A DNA stretch of 64,000 nt from the NCBI GenBank assembly GCA_023525715.1, contig CM042015.1, positions 88,168,250 to 88,232,249 on the forward strand, read 5' to 3'. Position 1 is the first letter of the stretch; every line of letters starts with the position of its first letter. Shown piece after piece: positions 11,178 to 23,404 of this stretch. Position numbers and translations under genes: made by a program. The DNA is from Cichorium intybus (taxonomy: Eukaryota > Streptophyta > Magnoliopsida > Asterales > Asteraceae). The notes beneath the pieces were generated by a model. The model was not told the DNA's origin. It ran no database searches and was given only the letters and a program-made list of their open reading frames with translations.

Positions 11178-14100
11178 ATGGCTCCAAGAGATGACTCTCT
11201 TCAGTCCATTAGTACACAACTAGATGGTAAAAACTATGCGTATTGGAGTTATGTAATGAAGAATTTTTACGGGGCAAGGCTATGTGGGGGATTGTTACAG
11301 GTCTAAAGGGAAAACCAACAGATGACAAAGCTGAAAATTTTGCTATTTTATTGGACTCTTGGGAGACTGATAATTCCAAAATTATTACATGGATTAATAA
11401 TTCTGTTATTCAGTCAATTGGTACCCAGTTGGCAAAGTATGATACAGCAAAAGAAGTTTGGGATCATTTGGAAAGGCTGTATACTCAATCTAATTTTGCA
11501 AAACAGTATCAACTAGAATTTGATATCCGAGCCCTCCAACAAAACAGTCTAAGTATTCAGGATTTTTATGCTTCTATGTCTGATTTGTGGGATCAATTAG
11601 CTCTCACTGAATCTGCAGATTTAAAGGCTTTCAAGCCTTACATTGCCAGAAGGGAAGAGCAGAGATTGGTCCAGTTTTTGATGGCATTAAGGTCTGATTT
11701 TGAAGGCTTACGTGGGACAATTCTTCATCGTACTCCTCTTCCCACGGTTGATTCAGTTGTTCATGAGTTGATTGCCGAGGAAACCCGTATCAAGTCCCAA
11801 TCTGACAAAGGGTCTAAGGCAGTAGCCACTCCTACTGTCTTTGCTGTTCAACAACGACCACTGACTTCTAATCAGTATAAGCCAAAAGTTGCATTTGATG
11901 AGTGTGCCTTTTGTAAAAAGAAAAATCATTGGAAGTCTCAATGTCCATTGCTGTTGGGGAAGGGAAATTATCAAAACCAAACAAGGCCATCTGGACAGTT
12001 TCAGCCTCCACAGTTCAACAGGCCTCCTGGACAGTTTCAACAACGTCCACCATTTCGTCCCCCACAGTTCACTGCTGCTGCTACTCTACCTTCTACAGAG
12101 AACGATTTGAATATGACACCACCATCAGCTTTGGATCCACAGGTTTTTGAGCAGTTTCGCCAGTTCATTGCTTCCAATCCTACTGCCATGTCAACATCTA
12201 TGTCTCACACAGGTCTATCAGCATCTAGTCCTTCAGGTATTCCTTCATCCTTATGGATATTGGATTCTGGTGCATCTCATCATATGTCACCACATTTGTC
12301 ATCCTTTTCTTCATTATCAGCTAGTCCCCATGTTTCTGTTATGTCAGCTAGTGCTACACCTATGCCAGTTGAGGGTATTGGTCCTGTTGTTACCCCTCAT
12401 ATCTCTCTCACTAATGTCTATTATATTCCCACACTTGCTTTGAATCTTGTTTCGGTCAGTCAGTTGTGTAAATCTGGTTATTGGGTCTTCTTTTCTGATT
12501 CTATTTGTTGTGTACAGGACCCACAGTCTCGGAGGGTGACTGGGATCGGCCGTAAACTTGGGGAGCTTTATGTTTTGGAGCAGCTCCAAGTTTATGATAT
12601 TGCGGCCTCTAGTGTTGATTTGTCGTCTTTTCGTTTAAGTCATTCGTCTTCAAATTTTTATCTTTGGCACTCTCGTTTGGGTCATGTTTCAGCTTCACGT
12701 TTACAGTTTTTATCCTCTACTGGTGTGTTAGGTCGTTTGAACAATGTTGACATTTCTGATTGTTGTGGTTGTAAACTGGCAAAGTTCTCTGCCTTACCTT
12801 TTAATAATAGTGTTACTCGTTCGTTTGCTCCTTTTGATCTTGTGCATTCTGATGTGTGGGGTCCTTCCCCAATAACCTCCAAAGGAGGATCGCCTTATTA
12901 TGTTTCGTTCATTGATGATTATACTCGTTATACATGGGTTTATCTTATGAAGCGCAGGTCAGATTTCTTTGTGATTTATAGCAATTTCAGAGCTCTTGTG
13001 AAGACCCAACACTCTGCTGTCATAAAATGCTTCCGGTGTGATTTAGGAGGGGAATATACCTCTAATGATTTTACTCAGTTACTAGCATCTGATGGGACTG
13101 TTCACCAATCATCATGTACTGATACTCCTCAACAGAATGGTATAGCAGAACGGAAACATCGACACCTTGTAGAAACTGCACGGTCTTTGTTATTATCTTC
13201 TGATGTTCCTAGTGTCTTTTGGGGAGAAGCTATCCTTACTGCTGCCTATGTGATTAATCGCATCCCGACTCGCCACAACTCTGGAATGTCTCCTTATCAA
13301 AAGTTATATGGTCAATTACCTGATTATTCATCTTTACGGGTATTTGGGTGCACCTGCTTTGTCTTACGGCCTCATGTAGAACGAAGCAAGTTGTCTCCAA
13401 AGTCGGCTCTTTGTGTATTCTTGGGATATGGTATTGGTCAGAAAGGATATCGATGTTATGATCCGGCGAGTCAGAAACTCTATGTCTCTCGACATGTTAC
13501 TTTTCTGGAGCACATTCCTTACTATGCTATTCCTGTACAGTCTCACAACATGACTCGGTCAGAACTTCAAAATATTGATCCTTTTACCACTGATAATGAT
13601 GGCACTACATCTAGTGCCCCAGTTGATGATGCTTCCATAGCTCTAGACAACCCTCCTGCTCAGCCTGCAACTGCTCCCACTCCTGTTGTCGCTCAAGAAA
13701 ATAATCCTCCACCTTCGAGACCTGTACGTACTCATAAGACAACTAAACTGCCAGATTTTGTATATTCTTTTTATTCGCCAAGATTTGCATCTTTTATTGC
13801 AAACATACATCGGCTTTCTGAACCAGAGTCTTACAAAGAAGCTGTTACTGATCCTCGTTGGCAGAATGCTATGGCGGAAGAGCTTACAGCTCTTTATCAG
13901 ACTCATACGTGGGATCTTGTACAGCTTCCTCATGGAAAACGTACGATTGGTTGTCGTTGGGTATATAAGATCAAAACCAAGTCTGATGGCTCCATTGAAA
14001 GATTTAAGGCAAGGCTGGTTGCAAAAGGATACTCACAGCAATATGGTATGGATTATGAGGAGACTTTTGCCCCAGTGGCAAAAATGACTACTGTCCGCAC

Positions 14101-15337
14101 TCTGATCGCAGTTTCCTCTATTCGTCAATGGAAGATATTCCAAATGGATGTCAAGAATGCATTCTTGAATGGTGAACTTCATGAGGAAGTTTATATGTCT
14201 CCTCCTCCAGGTATTGCACACCAACCAGGTGAAGTTTGTCGGCTTCGGAAAGCCTTGTATGGCCTCAAACAAGCCCCTCGTGCTTGGTTTGAGAAATTTT
14301 CTACTGTAATTACTTCTCTCGGTTTCACTCCTAGTAATCATGATTCAGCATTATTCGTTAGATGCACGAATGCAGGTCGGATTCTCCTATCCTTGTATAT
14401 TGATGACATGATTATTACTGGTGATGATCATGATGGTATAGAATCTTTGAAACGTGATTTGGCTTACCGCTTTGCTATGAAAGACTTGGGATTGCTACGT
14501 TATTTCTTAGGGATTGAAGTTGCACAATCTTCAAAAGGTTATCTTTTATCTCAGACAAAGTATATCTCTGACCTTTTTGAACGTGCTCGACTCTCTGATA
14601 ACAGGACAGTTGATACTCCCCTGGAGACTAATGCAAGGTATTCTCCTACAGACGGTGTCCCCTTGCCAGATCCAAGCCTATATCGAACTATTGTGGGAAG
14701 TTTGGTTTATCTTACTGTTACTTCTCATGCAGTTCATGTGGTTAGCCAGTTTGTTACTGCTCCTTCTACTGTTCATTGGGGAGCTGTTCTTCGTATCTTG
14801 AGATATCTTCGGGGCACTCAATTCCAAACCCTTGTGTTTCCTTCCACGTCCTCACTCAAGTTGTGTGCCTATAGCGATGCTGATTGGGATAGCGATCCTC
14901 ATGATTGAAAATCCACCACTGGTTTTTGCATCTTTCTTGGAGACTCATTGATTTCATGGAAGAGTAAGAAACAAGATGTTGTCTCTCGGTCCTCTACTGA
15001 AGCTGAGTATCGAGCTATGGCTGTCACCACTTGTGAGATTGTTTGGCTACGCTGGCTTCTTGCTGATATGGGAGTTGACACTTCTCATCCTACTCCCTTG
15101 CACTGTGACAACAACAGTGCAATACAAATTGCCAAAAATTCAGTTTTTCATGAACGGACAAAACATATAGAAATTGATTGCCATTTCACTCGTCATCATC
15201 TTCAACTTGGGACCATCACTTTGCCGCATGTTCCATCAACCTTACAGATTGCTGATATGTTTACGAAGGCATTGTCTGGTTCTCGATTTCGTTTTTTGTG
15301 TGACAAACTCTCAATGCTTATAGCTGTCGCATTGTGA
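11178..15337 (+). pseudogene. Copia gag-pol polyprotein, two lesions
   Basis: Encodes the retrotransposon polyprotein. The likely start is the ATG at 11178. A T run at 11262-11266 is one base short, so the frame shifts about 29 codons in; the long frame then runs 11243-14908. In that frame: a gag (UBN2-like) region; zinc knuckle CAFCKKKNHWKSQC from about residue 221; protease LDSGAS (Asp about 341); pre-integrase LWHSRLGH; integrase triad at about Asp537, Asp600 and Glu636 (DD35E); and reverse transcriptase with YIDD at about 1052-1055. A TGA at 14906-14908 interrupts RNase H just after SDADWDSDPHD; the frame then stays open to 15337, including KSTTGFC and ADMFTKAL. The TGA is consistent with a CGA-to-TGA transition. 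Domain set and order are complete, so the copy died recently. Confidence 0.93.
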
Positions 15338-15350
15338 GTTTGAGAGGGGA

Positions 15351-15546
15351 TGTTAGCCTAATAAGGTTTTTGGGTTTGGGCCTTATTTAGCCTTCTAGTT
15401 GTTTTTAGCCTTTTAGCCCTTTGTATATATGCTTTCCTTCCTTTGTATTTTAGGTTAAGAGCTATATAATCAATCTAATGTATTCTCTCTCAAAACCTAG
15501 CTCTCTTCCCTCTCTTCTCTTTGAAACTTGAGCTTGATAATTAACA
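15351..15546 (+). repeat. 3' LTR (complete, 196 bp)
   Basis: It starts TGTTAGCC after the polypurine tract and ends TTAACA. Target duplication AATAC follows at 15547-15551. Confidence 0.92.
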
Positions 15547-15554
15547 AATACTTC

Positions 15555-15686
15555 ATGATGAAACATGTATCATAACACTTCATGATGAAACATGTTTGAT
15601 CCACCACCCGCTAAAGGGCTATGATGGAACATGTATCATAACACTTCATGATGAAACATGTTTGATCCACGACCCGCTAAGGGGCT
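15555..15686. repeat. 66-bp tandem duplication
   Basis: Units 15555-15620 and 15621-15686 (ATGATG(A/G)AACATGTATC...) differ at three or four bases. It begins right beside the Copia target site. Confidence 0.85.
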
Positions 15687-15773
15687 GGTTTGACAAGCTT
15701 CTTAGTGGTTCCATTAAGAAGCAGGAATCTGTTAGATTCAAAGCGTTTGCGTTTGATTGCCAAACAGCCTCTA
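15678..15773. mobile_element. Short MITE, hAT-style ends
   Basis: The left end AGGGGCTGGTTTGACAA and the right end TTGCCAAACAGCCTCT are imperfect inverted repeats of about 16 bp bracketing roughly 95 bp. GGGCTGTTTGG/CCAAACAGCCC ends are common on plant hAT-type MITEs. No clear target duplication was found. Confidence 0.5.
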
Positions 15774-15940
15774 AAAACAAACAAGAAACTCCATTTACAT
15801 AAACCAATGCCATACCTTGATGAAATATTTTGAAACCGACATTAAAAAAAATTAACAATACAATTTGAAGCAATACACCAACTCAAACATATCGTTGCTC
15901 CAGACCTCTAACAAAATTCCAGAACAACACACCAACACGT

Positions 15941-18900
15941 CTACACCCCCTTAATTTTCTTGCTTCCTTCATTTGATTTTTGAGACTTGCGTTTCTTTGA
16001 AACTCGTTCATCCGAAACAGATTCGTGTTTTGGGTTTTTCACAACACCCGTTTCCGGCTCAATAACTGACATTGAGTTAAGGGTGTAGTCTAAAAGATAC
16101 GTACTCCTTTCGAGTCTATCTATCCTGCTGAAATGCCTCTGGGAATACGGGATCAGCCCTTCAACAACTTCCCCAACGCCTTTCAACTTAAAACCAAACA
16201 CAAAACGTAAGGTTTTATTTATTTTCAACTTAACAACAACATGACTTAATTATTAAGAAAAAAAATACCTCGAGAATTTCTGTTGGTGGAAGGACAGTGA
16301 AAACCTGAAGAAGAACAAACTGTGCAATGTGACAAAGTTTTGGCTTTGTATTCCATTCACGAATGTACTCTAACAATTGACGGTATTCTTCAGTTCCAAG
16401 AACACCGAGAGCTTTCTTCACCTCGTGTTTTGCATCTTCCCTCCTGTATGATGTTTTTGGTTATAAATTAACTTTTATTATAATAATTAATAAATCAATA
16501 ATGGGATTAAATTTGAAATATTAACCTGCAAAGTTGGGAGAATAACTCAAAAAGCTTATGTGGTCTATGAAGCTCAAAGGCGAGATGGATTGCTTTTGTG
16601 TAGTTGGCATCTAATACCGCATTTTCTAGCTCTTGCCCTTTCAATACACCTTCTTCCTGTTAAAAGAATAGTTATATGAAACTTCAATAACTCTATATAC
16701 CTTTTAAATTGCAGGAATAATAAAATGACACTTTTGGTCCCTGTAGTTTTATTTTTCCAGAATTACATTTTTGGTCCATGTGGTTTTTAATTTGCATAAA
16801 TTACATTTCTGGTCCATGTAGGTTTAAATTTCCAGAATTACACTTTTGGTCTATGTAGTATACACTTTTTAATTTCAAAGAAAATAAGCAAAAAAAATAC
16901 TTTTAGTCCCTATAGTTGTAATTTTCCGAATTACAGTTTTGGTACCTCAAGTTTTTAGTTTGCATGAATTATATTTCTGGTCCCTGTAGTTTTAATTTTC
17001 TGAAATTACAATTTTGGTCGTGTAGTTTTAATTTGCAAGGAATGAGTGACTTACACTTCGGTTCCCTATACTTTGCACTTTTTTGCACTTTAAGTCCAGG
17101 CTTTGATATTGTTTACAAGACTAAATTACAGTTTGGGTCCTTGTGACTTCTATAATTACTTATTATTTGTTTTAATAAATAGGTCATCCCTCTTAAGTTT
17201 ACACAAGTAATCTTACATACCAACCTTTTATATTATTTTCGACTAGTTGTCAACAAAATGGAAGGAATCATATACTCATATTCCATTCTCCATCAAGTGA
17301 AACAAACAGTGATTTTCTTTTTCCATTTTAAAGGAGTTAACGATTCCATTCCGTTCTGAATGAGGTGATTAATGTTACCTCTTTGCGGAATGCATCCTCT
17401 TTATCAGCAGCAGTGGAATCATGCCACAAATTGATTACAGCATCACTGCCACCTGTCGCCAACATTTCTGTCTTCTTCCCAACAGTCAACGCCCACACCT
17501 ACACATAAAAAATTCCCAATTTATAATAAAACAAACACATTTGCACCATTCTAAAATGAAATTGAAAAAAAATTATAACCTTGTCCTCATGTTGATCATA
17601 AGTTGCAACACATTCATTTGTCTTAACAGTCCACAGTTTAACCAAACCATCAGCACCTATGTAAATAAAACAATCATATTCAGTCTAACAAACGTCACCA
17701 GGAAATTAAATAATTTATATAAAAATGATTCGGATTCCTTACCACAAGAAACAATCTGGGCCCCACAAGTAATGAACTGAACTTTGAACACACTTGATGT
17801 GTGACCTTCAAATGTTTTTAAACATGAACCATCAGATATGGCCCAAATCTTTATGGTTTTGTCTCCAGAAGCTGTTATAACACACTGGTCAACTGGAGAA
17901 AATTCTACAGACCAGATTCCTCTTTTGTGCCCTTTCAGTACAACACCGGGAGTTAAATCCGGAAGCTTCCAGATACGGGCCGTACGGTCCTGTTCGTTAA
18001 AAACGGTAAATTTAAGTGATAAGGAGAAAAAAAAGTTATAAACTTGAGATAATCAACAAACTTACCTGGGACCCACTACAAACAAGACTGTCGTTTGGTG
18101 CAACTGCAAGGGCATTAATGTCTTTATCATGGGCTGCAGTGACTGCTTTAGTTTTTAAACTGAATGCATCATTTACATCATCTGAGAGGTCATCTAAACT
18201 CCATACCTTCACAGTGAGATCACTAAACAAAACAAAAAATAATTTTATAAATAATGCAAACGTTCTTGCCATGAAAAATAAAATGAAAAAAGAATGAATC
18301 TTGGAATCGTACCTACTACCACTCACGAAAAAAGAATGTGATTTTTTAGCAAAAGCAACAGCTCCAATTCCACCCATGTGTCCTTTTCCAACTCCAATGC
18401 AACAATGGCTGTTGGAATCCCATAATCTTACCTGTCAGATAACAGAGTGGACTATAACTTGATTACTTTGATTCATTTTGTTCATTATAGCATTGTACTT
18501 TGAAAGTACAATGCTCCAATTGGGAGAATTTTCAAAGTGTAATGTCTTAATAAGAAAGACATTGAAATTACGATGTTGTGAGAGAAAGAAATTCGGATGC
18601 AAAAAAATTAGAGAACAGAAAGTATGTTGCTATTTTTTGAATTTAGTATAAAGGAAAAAAGATCTCACGGTGTTATCTTTGCTTCCAGTTACAATGAGTG
18701 TTCTTCCAGATGTTGTTGTACATGTATCAAGACATAGCACAATGTCTGTGTGTCCTGCCAACACATAAGAACATGACATTGAGGAAAGATCATACACTCG
18801 AACCTGCAAGTAAACAACATTACTAAGAAATTACGAATACAGATGAAAAAACAAATCCCACATTTGTGTATGTTTTCAATGGGTAAAGAAGGGTTAAAAT

Positions 18901-20812
18901 AACAAGTTTCCTCACACTTATGGGTTTAAATGAAAGAAAAAAAGCATCTTTTTCAAAGAAAAAGGAAGTTAAAATGCAGGGGCTTTCTTGGAAATAAACT
19001 AGGATGATTTAACAAACAAATCAATGAAAGTATGTAGGTCAAAGATCAATAATCTTGCCTGTTCAACACTTGTGGCAACAGCAAGAAACTGTTCTTCAAC
19101 ACCCAAGAATTTCATGTCCACTATCTCTTCATTGTACCCCACAAGTCTTTTGTCAAGATTCAAATTAAAATTTCCTTCAGGAGTTTCAGTTGGTGAATAG
19201 AAGAGAAATTCTTGGTCAACAGTGCCACATAACAACCCTTGACTGGAGGGCAACATCATAGCAGACGTAAACCCTCTTTTTGCTTCCTCTTCATCTTCTT
19301 TATTGACAGTAACATCTGAAGATGATTGTTGAAATAGGCAGACTGCACTGTTTCAATTCAAAATTACAAATATTATATATTTATGAATTATGAATCCCAC
19401 TATGTTGTGTGACAAACCAATTCTTTACCAATTAGGTCGTTAAACTAACATTTTTATGTTAAATATATCACTACAGTTACAATTCTTCAGTATTAAAGAC
19501 ACTCAATTGGTTACCTAAAAAAGTGACAATTGGCATCGATTTTATTGATGTATGCATCTAGTCAACATGCACTTGTAAAATCTTTATGTTATATATGTCA
19601 ATGAAACAACATTTTTTATGCCACTTAGATCCCTATGCTAGCATTTTTATGTTATAACTTTAAAGGTAGTTTAGTTTTATATATTTTAGAGAATAAAATC
19701 CCTTACCCATGAGAATTCCATATCCGTACAATGCCATGTTCACCAACAGTCAAAAATTGGAATGCTGACTGACCATTTTTCTTTCCTTTAAGACATGAAG
19801 CAAAAGGAGACGAAGTACCAATAACACATACACCTTCAATTGCTTCATTTGTAGGCACACCCATCTTGCAACTGTAGTCATGTAGGTCCCACAAGTTTAC
19901 AACCTGAAGTTTTTTCATTACATAAGTTTTCATGAAAACAAATACTAGTCAAATAAATATCAAAACACACAACTTTTTTACAAGTTAACACATGCCTGAT
20001 CTCTGCCACCACTTAACAAAGTCCATCCATCTTCTGTTATGGCAATTGAAGTCACTGTTGACCGATGTCTCTCTAAAGTTGCAACACATTTCTTGCTTGT
20101 AAGATCCCAAACGCGTACAGTTGTATCATCACTTGCAGAAAAAAGCTAACAGTGAAAATAATAATAATAAAATATTAGTCTTTATAGCAATGAAAACAGA
20201 GTGGACATAATCTCATATGGTTTTGAAATTTGAATTATAGAAACTTACAAGCAAACGAGTAGGATCAGGATGAAAAACAACACTGTTTACAACCCCTTTA
20301 TGACCCTTGAAAAAATGTGTGCAAAATCCACCATCAACATCCCATACAAGAACTTTACCATCAGCTCCAGCAGTTGCCAGCAATCCACCAGAAGCATGAC
20401 ATGTCATCCCCATTACTGGACCTTGGTGTCCCTACACATCTCCAATCATAAAAACACTAGAAAAGGCAAATAATCTGGCTTAATCAGCAAATGGAAGTGT
20501 AAAACGTAAACAAACCTTCCAAGAACGCAGGCATTTGAGAGATGAGAGGTCCCAAACCCTAATTTGGCGACTGTGGCTTGCAGAAAAGAGGAATTTATCA
20601 TCAGGGCTAAGAGTGAGAGCTGTGACAGATTCTGAATCACCTTCAATGGTGGATTTAATGGAAGCATTGGAGGAATCGACTATGGTGATTGTGTCATTGC
20701 ATGCACAGGCAATGAAAGATCCATCAGAAGAGACCGTGTAGGGTCCACCTGAGTAAAATTGTTGCAATGACTGAACACAACGGTAGTTCTTTTTCAATGT
20801 CACTGAAGTCAT
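15941..20812 (-). CDS. UTP13: UTP13 / TORMOZ (TBL3) WD40 protein of the SSU processome
   Basis: Nucleolar WD40 subunit of the U3 snoRNP/SSU processome, needed for 18S rRNA maturation; the Arabidopsis orthologue TORMOZ is embryo-essential (family knowledge). Coding exons, minus strand: 20812-20516, 20431-20249, 20145-19996, 19903-19707, 19347-19059, 18803-18669, 18431-18313, 18222-18066, 17989-17743, 17656-17580, 17498-17379, 16656-16526, 16443-16269, 16186-15941. They total 2,523 nt, 840 aa, one frame, stop TAG. About twelve WD repeats end in motifs such as RVWDLSS, LVWDVDG, VNLWDLHD, VRVYDLSS, VRLWDS, KIWAIS and KLWTV. The C-terminal Utp13 domain contains EGLIPYSQRHFSRIDR, then a lysine-rich tail (KKRKSQKSNE) that looks like a nuclear/nucleolar signal. 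Introns 3 and 5 begin with GC instead of GT. A partial duplicate lies at 6653-8652. Confidence 0.95.
16737..17150. repeat. TTTGGTCC-TGT-GTTTT repeat insertion in UTP13 intron 11
   Basis: About six to seven diverged units of roughly 60 bp (ATTACATTTTTGGTCC, then TGTAGTTTT) lie within the intron between 17378 and 16657. They account for most of that intron's extra length. Confidence 0.7.
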
Positions 20813-21160
20813 TCTTTTGCTTCCTTCCGATTATCAGCTAAAATGAGATGTCTTTACTGTAAATCAGAAACTTGCAGCTCACTTTCTGCTACATGAGTTA
20901 TAATAAAAAAATAAACAAAGCAGTTAAGGTCTTAGGGGAAGAATTAGAACCGATAACCCTAATCACGAAACCCATGGGCATAAAAAAAAAAGAATTAGAA
21001 TCCGTTCATACTAATATACTAAAGCTAACGAACTAATTCCATTAAACGTTAACAATAATACCCTAGTCGACATTGCAGGAGCTTACCTATAGAGTGAGTG
21101 CACCGGTGACCAACGAAGCCTCACGCCGGAGATGAGTGCACCGTTCCCACTTCCAAGTGC
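20813..21160 (-). promoter_or_regulatory. Probable UTP13 5' UTR with one intron, and promoter side
   Basis: A 5' splice site (CTATAG|GTAAGC, exon edge 21087) and a 3' site (TTTACAG|TAAAG, exon edge 20856) suggest that a leader intron (20857-21086) precedes the ATG. The region upstream of about 21100 would be the promoter. No TATA box is assigned. Confidence 0.5.
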
Positions 21161-21763
21161 TAAACCCTAATTGATTAGGAAATTACTTTATTATTATTAA
21201 TAATATATATACGGAAAACTGTGAATTTCATTTCGCTGCTAAAATTTCATCGAAACTTGATTCAAAATACACTCAATTACCTGAACTTAAACGAAGCCGG
21301 TGCGTTCGTGTTTCAGTTGCAGCGGTAAAGCGGCGGGAGCAGGGAGAAATAGCAGTGAAGAGGGAAACCTGCTTACTTGAATGAGCTTTTTAAGTGGGCC
21401 GGGTTTTCATGGTCCGTTACCAACTCTTTCACTGGTCTTAATATGAGGGCCCATCTTATACGAACCCAACTCATTCAGATGGTATGTCTCATTTATAAAT
21501 GTAACTTAAAAAATTATGCTAACTAGGGCATTAGATTCGTAAAAGAGGTTTCATTTGTATGTTTAGGTAAATTTAGGTCTTTAAATCAATGAATATTATT
21601 TATAAAAATTGACATAACATGCAACAAAAAAGAAACATGAAGTTGATATTTCATAGATATCTTGTAAACATCAGGTAATTTTCGACATATTATCTAATGA
21701 AAGATAAATAGCAATTTAAATTTAATTGTAAATGTTGTGTTATGTTTTAAATTAGTGGGTAAT
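21161..21763. other. Intergenic, nothing recognised
   Basis: AT-rich sequence upstream of UTP13; no frame, RNA gene or repeat end can be supported. Confidence 0.5.
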
Positions 21764-22800
21764 ACCATGCGCGTTGCTGCGGGGGTTTGTAAACAGAGTG
21801 TATATAGTCGAAAAAATGCTAAAAATATACAAAAAACAAATATGAAAAAAAAAATTAGTTCATAAAAATGAAAAGTGGTAACTAAAAGTTGAGCAAAACT
21901 TCTAAAAGAAGATTATATCAAATTCATAAAATGATGTATAAATGGGGAAATCTTTGTAATATCATGCATAATAAAATGAAATGTAAAAAGAAAATGAAAA
22001 ATAGCTCTGTAAAAAATTAATTCTATCAAAACATCTATTCTTTAAAAACATTTCATGAGGGGAAACTTAGTTTTACAAAATATAAAAAAATAAACTCATA
22101 AAAATTTGGAAAAATTCTATAAACAAAGTTTTGATGAATTCTTAAAAAAAAAAAAAGAAACTTGTAAAAATATAAAATAGGTTTGACTAACTGATCTTTT
22201 AAAAGACATATGTTGTAAATAACATAAAAAACAAAGTTGTAAATAAAAGTCGAAAAAATTGTAACAAATGGTTGTACCAAATTCATAGAACGATATAAAC
22301 AGAAAAATATTAATCGATTTGTTAACTAAGTTCTTTCATTTTTTGAATTTTATTGTTTTTTTAGTATATTAAAGTAATAATTTAGAATAGAACCTAATGA
22401 AACGTTTATTGATGAATTATCAACAAAAAATTTGAAACTAAATTCGTAAAATATAGATAAAAGTTAGGAAATGGAAGCAATTTCTTTAAAAAAAATTAAC
22501 GTTGGTTCCAATTTGTAAAAACAATAAGAATTACGAATGAAAATTGTAAATAACAAATGGTGGTCAAACTTGTAAATAACATAAAATATGGCTAAAGTGA
22601 AAAACTAAACAAATTGTTGTCAAATAGTAAATAACAGAAAAATCTAGCTAAAAGTGGAAAAGTAAATAAATTGTGGTCAAAATTGTAAATAATATAAAAA
22701 CTTGGACAAAAGTGAAAATTTAAAATTACATACGGATGCATGGAGTTTGAGTCGAGCTCGTGACCGTAGGGGTTATCTGGATACATCGTGTTTTACCAAC
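21764..22800. repeat. A-rich non-coding repeat headed by GCGCGTTGCTGCGGG
   Basis: It starts ATACCATGCGCGTTGCTGCGGG and continues for about 1 kb with strongly A-rich sequence, including repeated phrases such as TTGTAAATAACATAAAA and AAATTGTGGTCAAA (22530-22700). It has the same head-and-tail style as 8653-9250. The end is unclear. Confidence 0.4.
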
Positions 22801-23214
22801 TAAGCTTAAACAATTTCCTTCTTTCTTCTCCATTCTAACTACGCAGTGTGTTCTTGAAGATGATCGTGATAATACAAAGCATACTAGGGTTTCTTTGATG
22901 GCGATAATGCGATTCGAATATCGTTGAATATGGTGGAGATATCTATGTGTTATAGGTATGGAGATTTGAGGATTACGTATCTCTGGTTTGCAGATTGATC
23001 GGGAATATAATCATCAACTAGCTAAATTCAAGGAATCCATATGAAATTGGAATTACCAATACACCCTTAACCGGGATTTATTAGACATTTTAGGTTATTT
23101 TGTATTTAAAAAATAAATAATTACCATAATAATCTAAATCATAGATCTTGAAAAATAAAGGGTCCAAATTTATTCTCATTTTCTCAACATTTTCACCCTT
23201 CTCATTTTATTCTA

Positions 23215-23215
<1 letters not shown>
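22801..23215. other. Intergenic, nothing recognised
   Basis: No supported feature. Confidence 0.45.
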
Positions 23216-23290
<75 letters not shown>

Positions 23291-23318
23291 GAGGGATGCA
23301 TAAATAATTGTTGACAAA

Positions 23319-23403
<85 letters not shown>

Positions 23404-23404
23404 G
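23216..23404. repeat. Two (TA)n microsatellites with (CA)n tails
   Basis: (TA)n at about 23216-23273 and 23322-23393, each followed by a short (CA)n. The 30-bp spacer between them (GATGCATAAATAATTGTTGAC, then AAAGGCATATA) is a near copy of FAR1-relic sequence at 23583-23605, so the array has duplicated within the transposase relic. Confidence 0.9.

Larger units (their letters stand above)
10842..15546 (+). mobile_element. Ty1/Copia retrotransposon, nearly complete
   Basis: A 4,705-bp element bounded by TG...CA and a perfect 5-bp target duplication (AATAC). The 3' LTR is 196 bp (15351-15546). The 5' LTR keeps only its first 131 bp (10842-10972) and then passes directly into leader sequence, so the last 65 bp of the LTR and the tRNA primer site are deleted. 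A polypurine tract (TTTGAGAGGGGA, 15339-15350) precedes the 3' LTR. One gag-pol frame contains protease, integrase, reverse transcriptase and RNase H in Copia order (integrase before RT). Short LTRs and small size resemble the Ale/Retrofit lineage, which is an inference. The shared parts of the LTRs differ by about one base (AAGAACT against AAGAGCT), so the insertion is young. Confidence 0.95.

Noticed and set aside
11753..14801. Several 60-133 residue frames overlapping the Copia polyprotein
   Set aside because: They are shadows of the gag-pol frame.
22053..22786. Phe/Ile/Leu-rich minus-strand frames
   Set aside because: They come from an A-rich repeat read in reverse; composition explains them.
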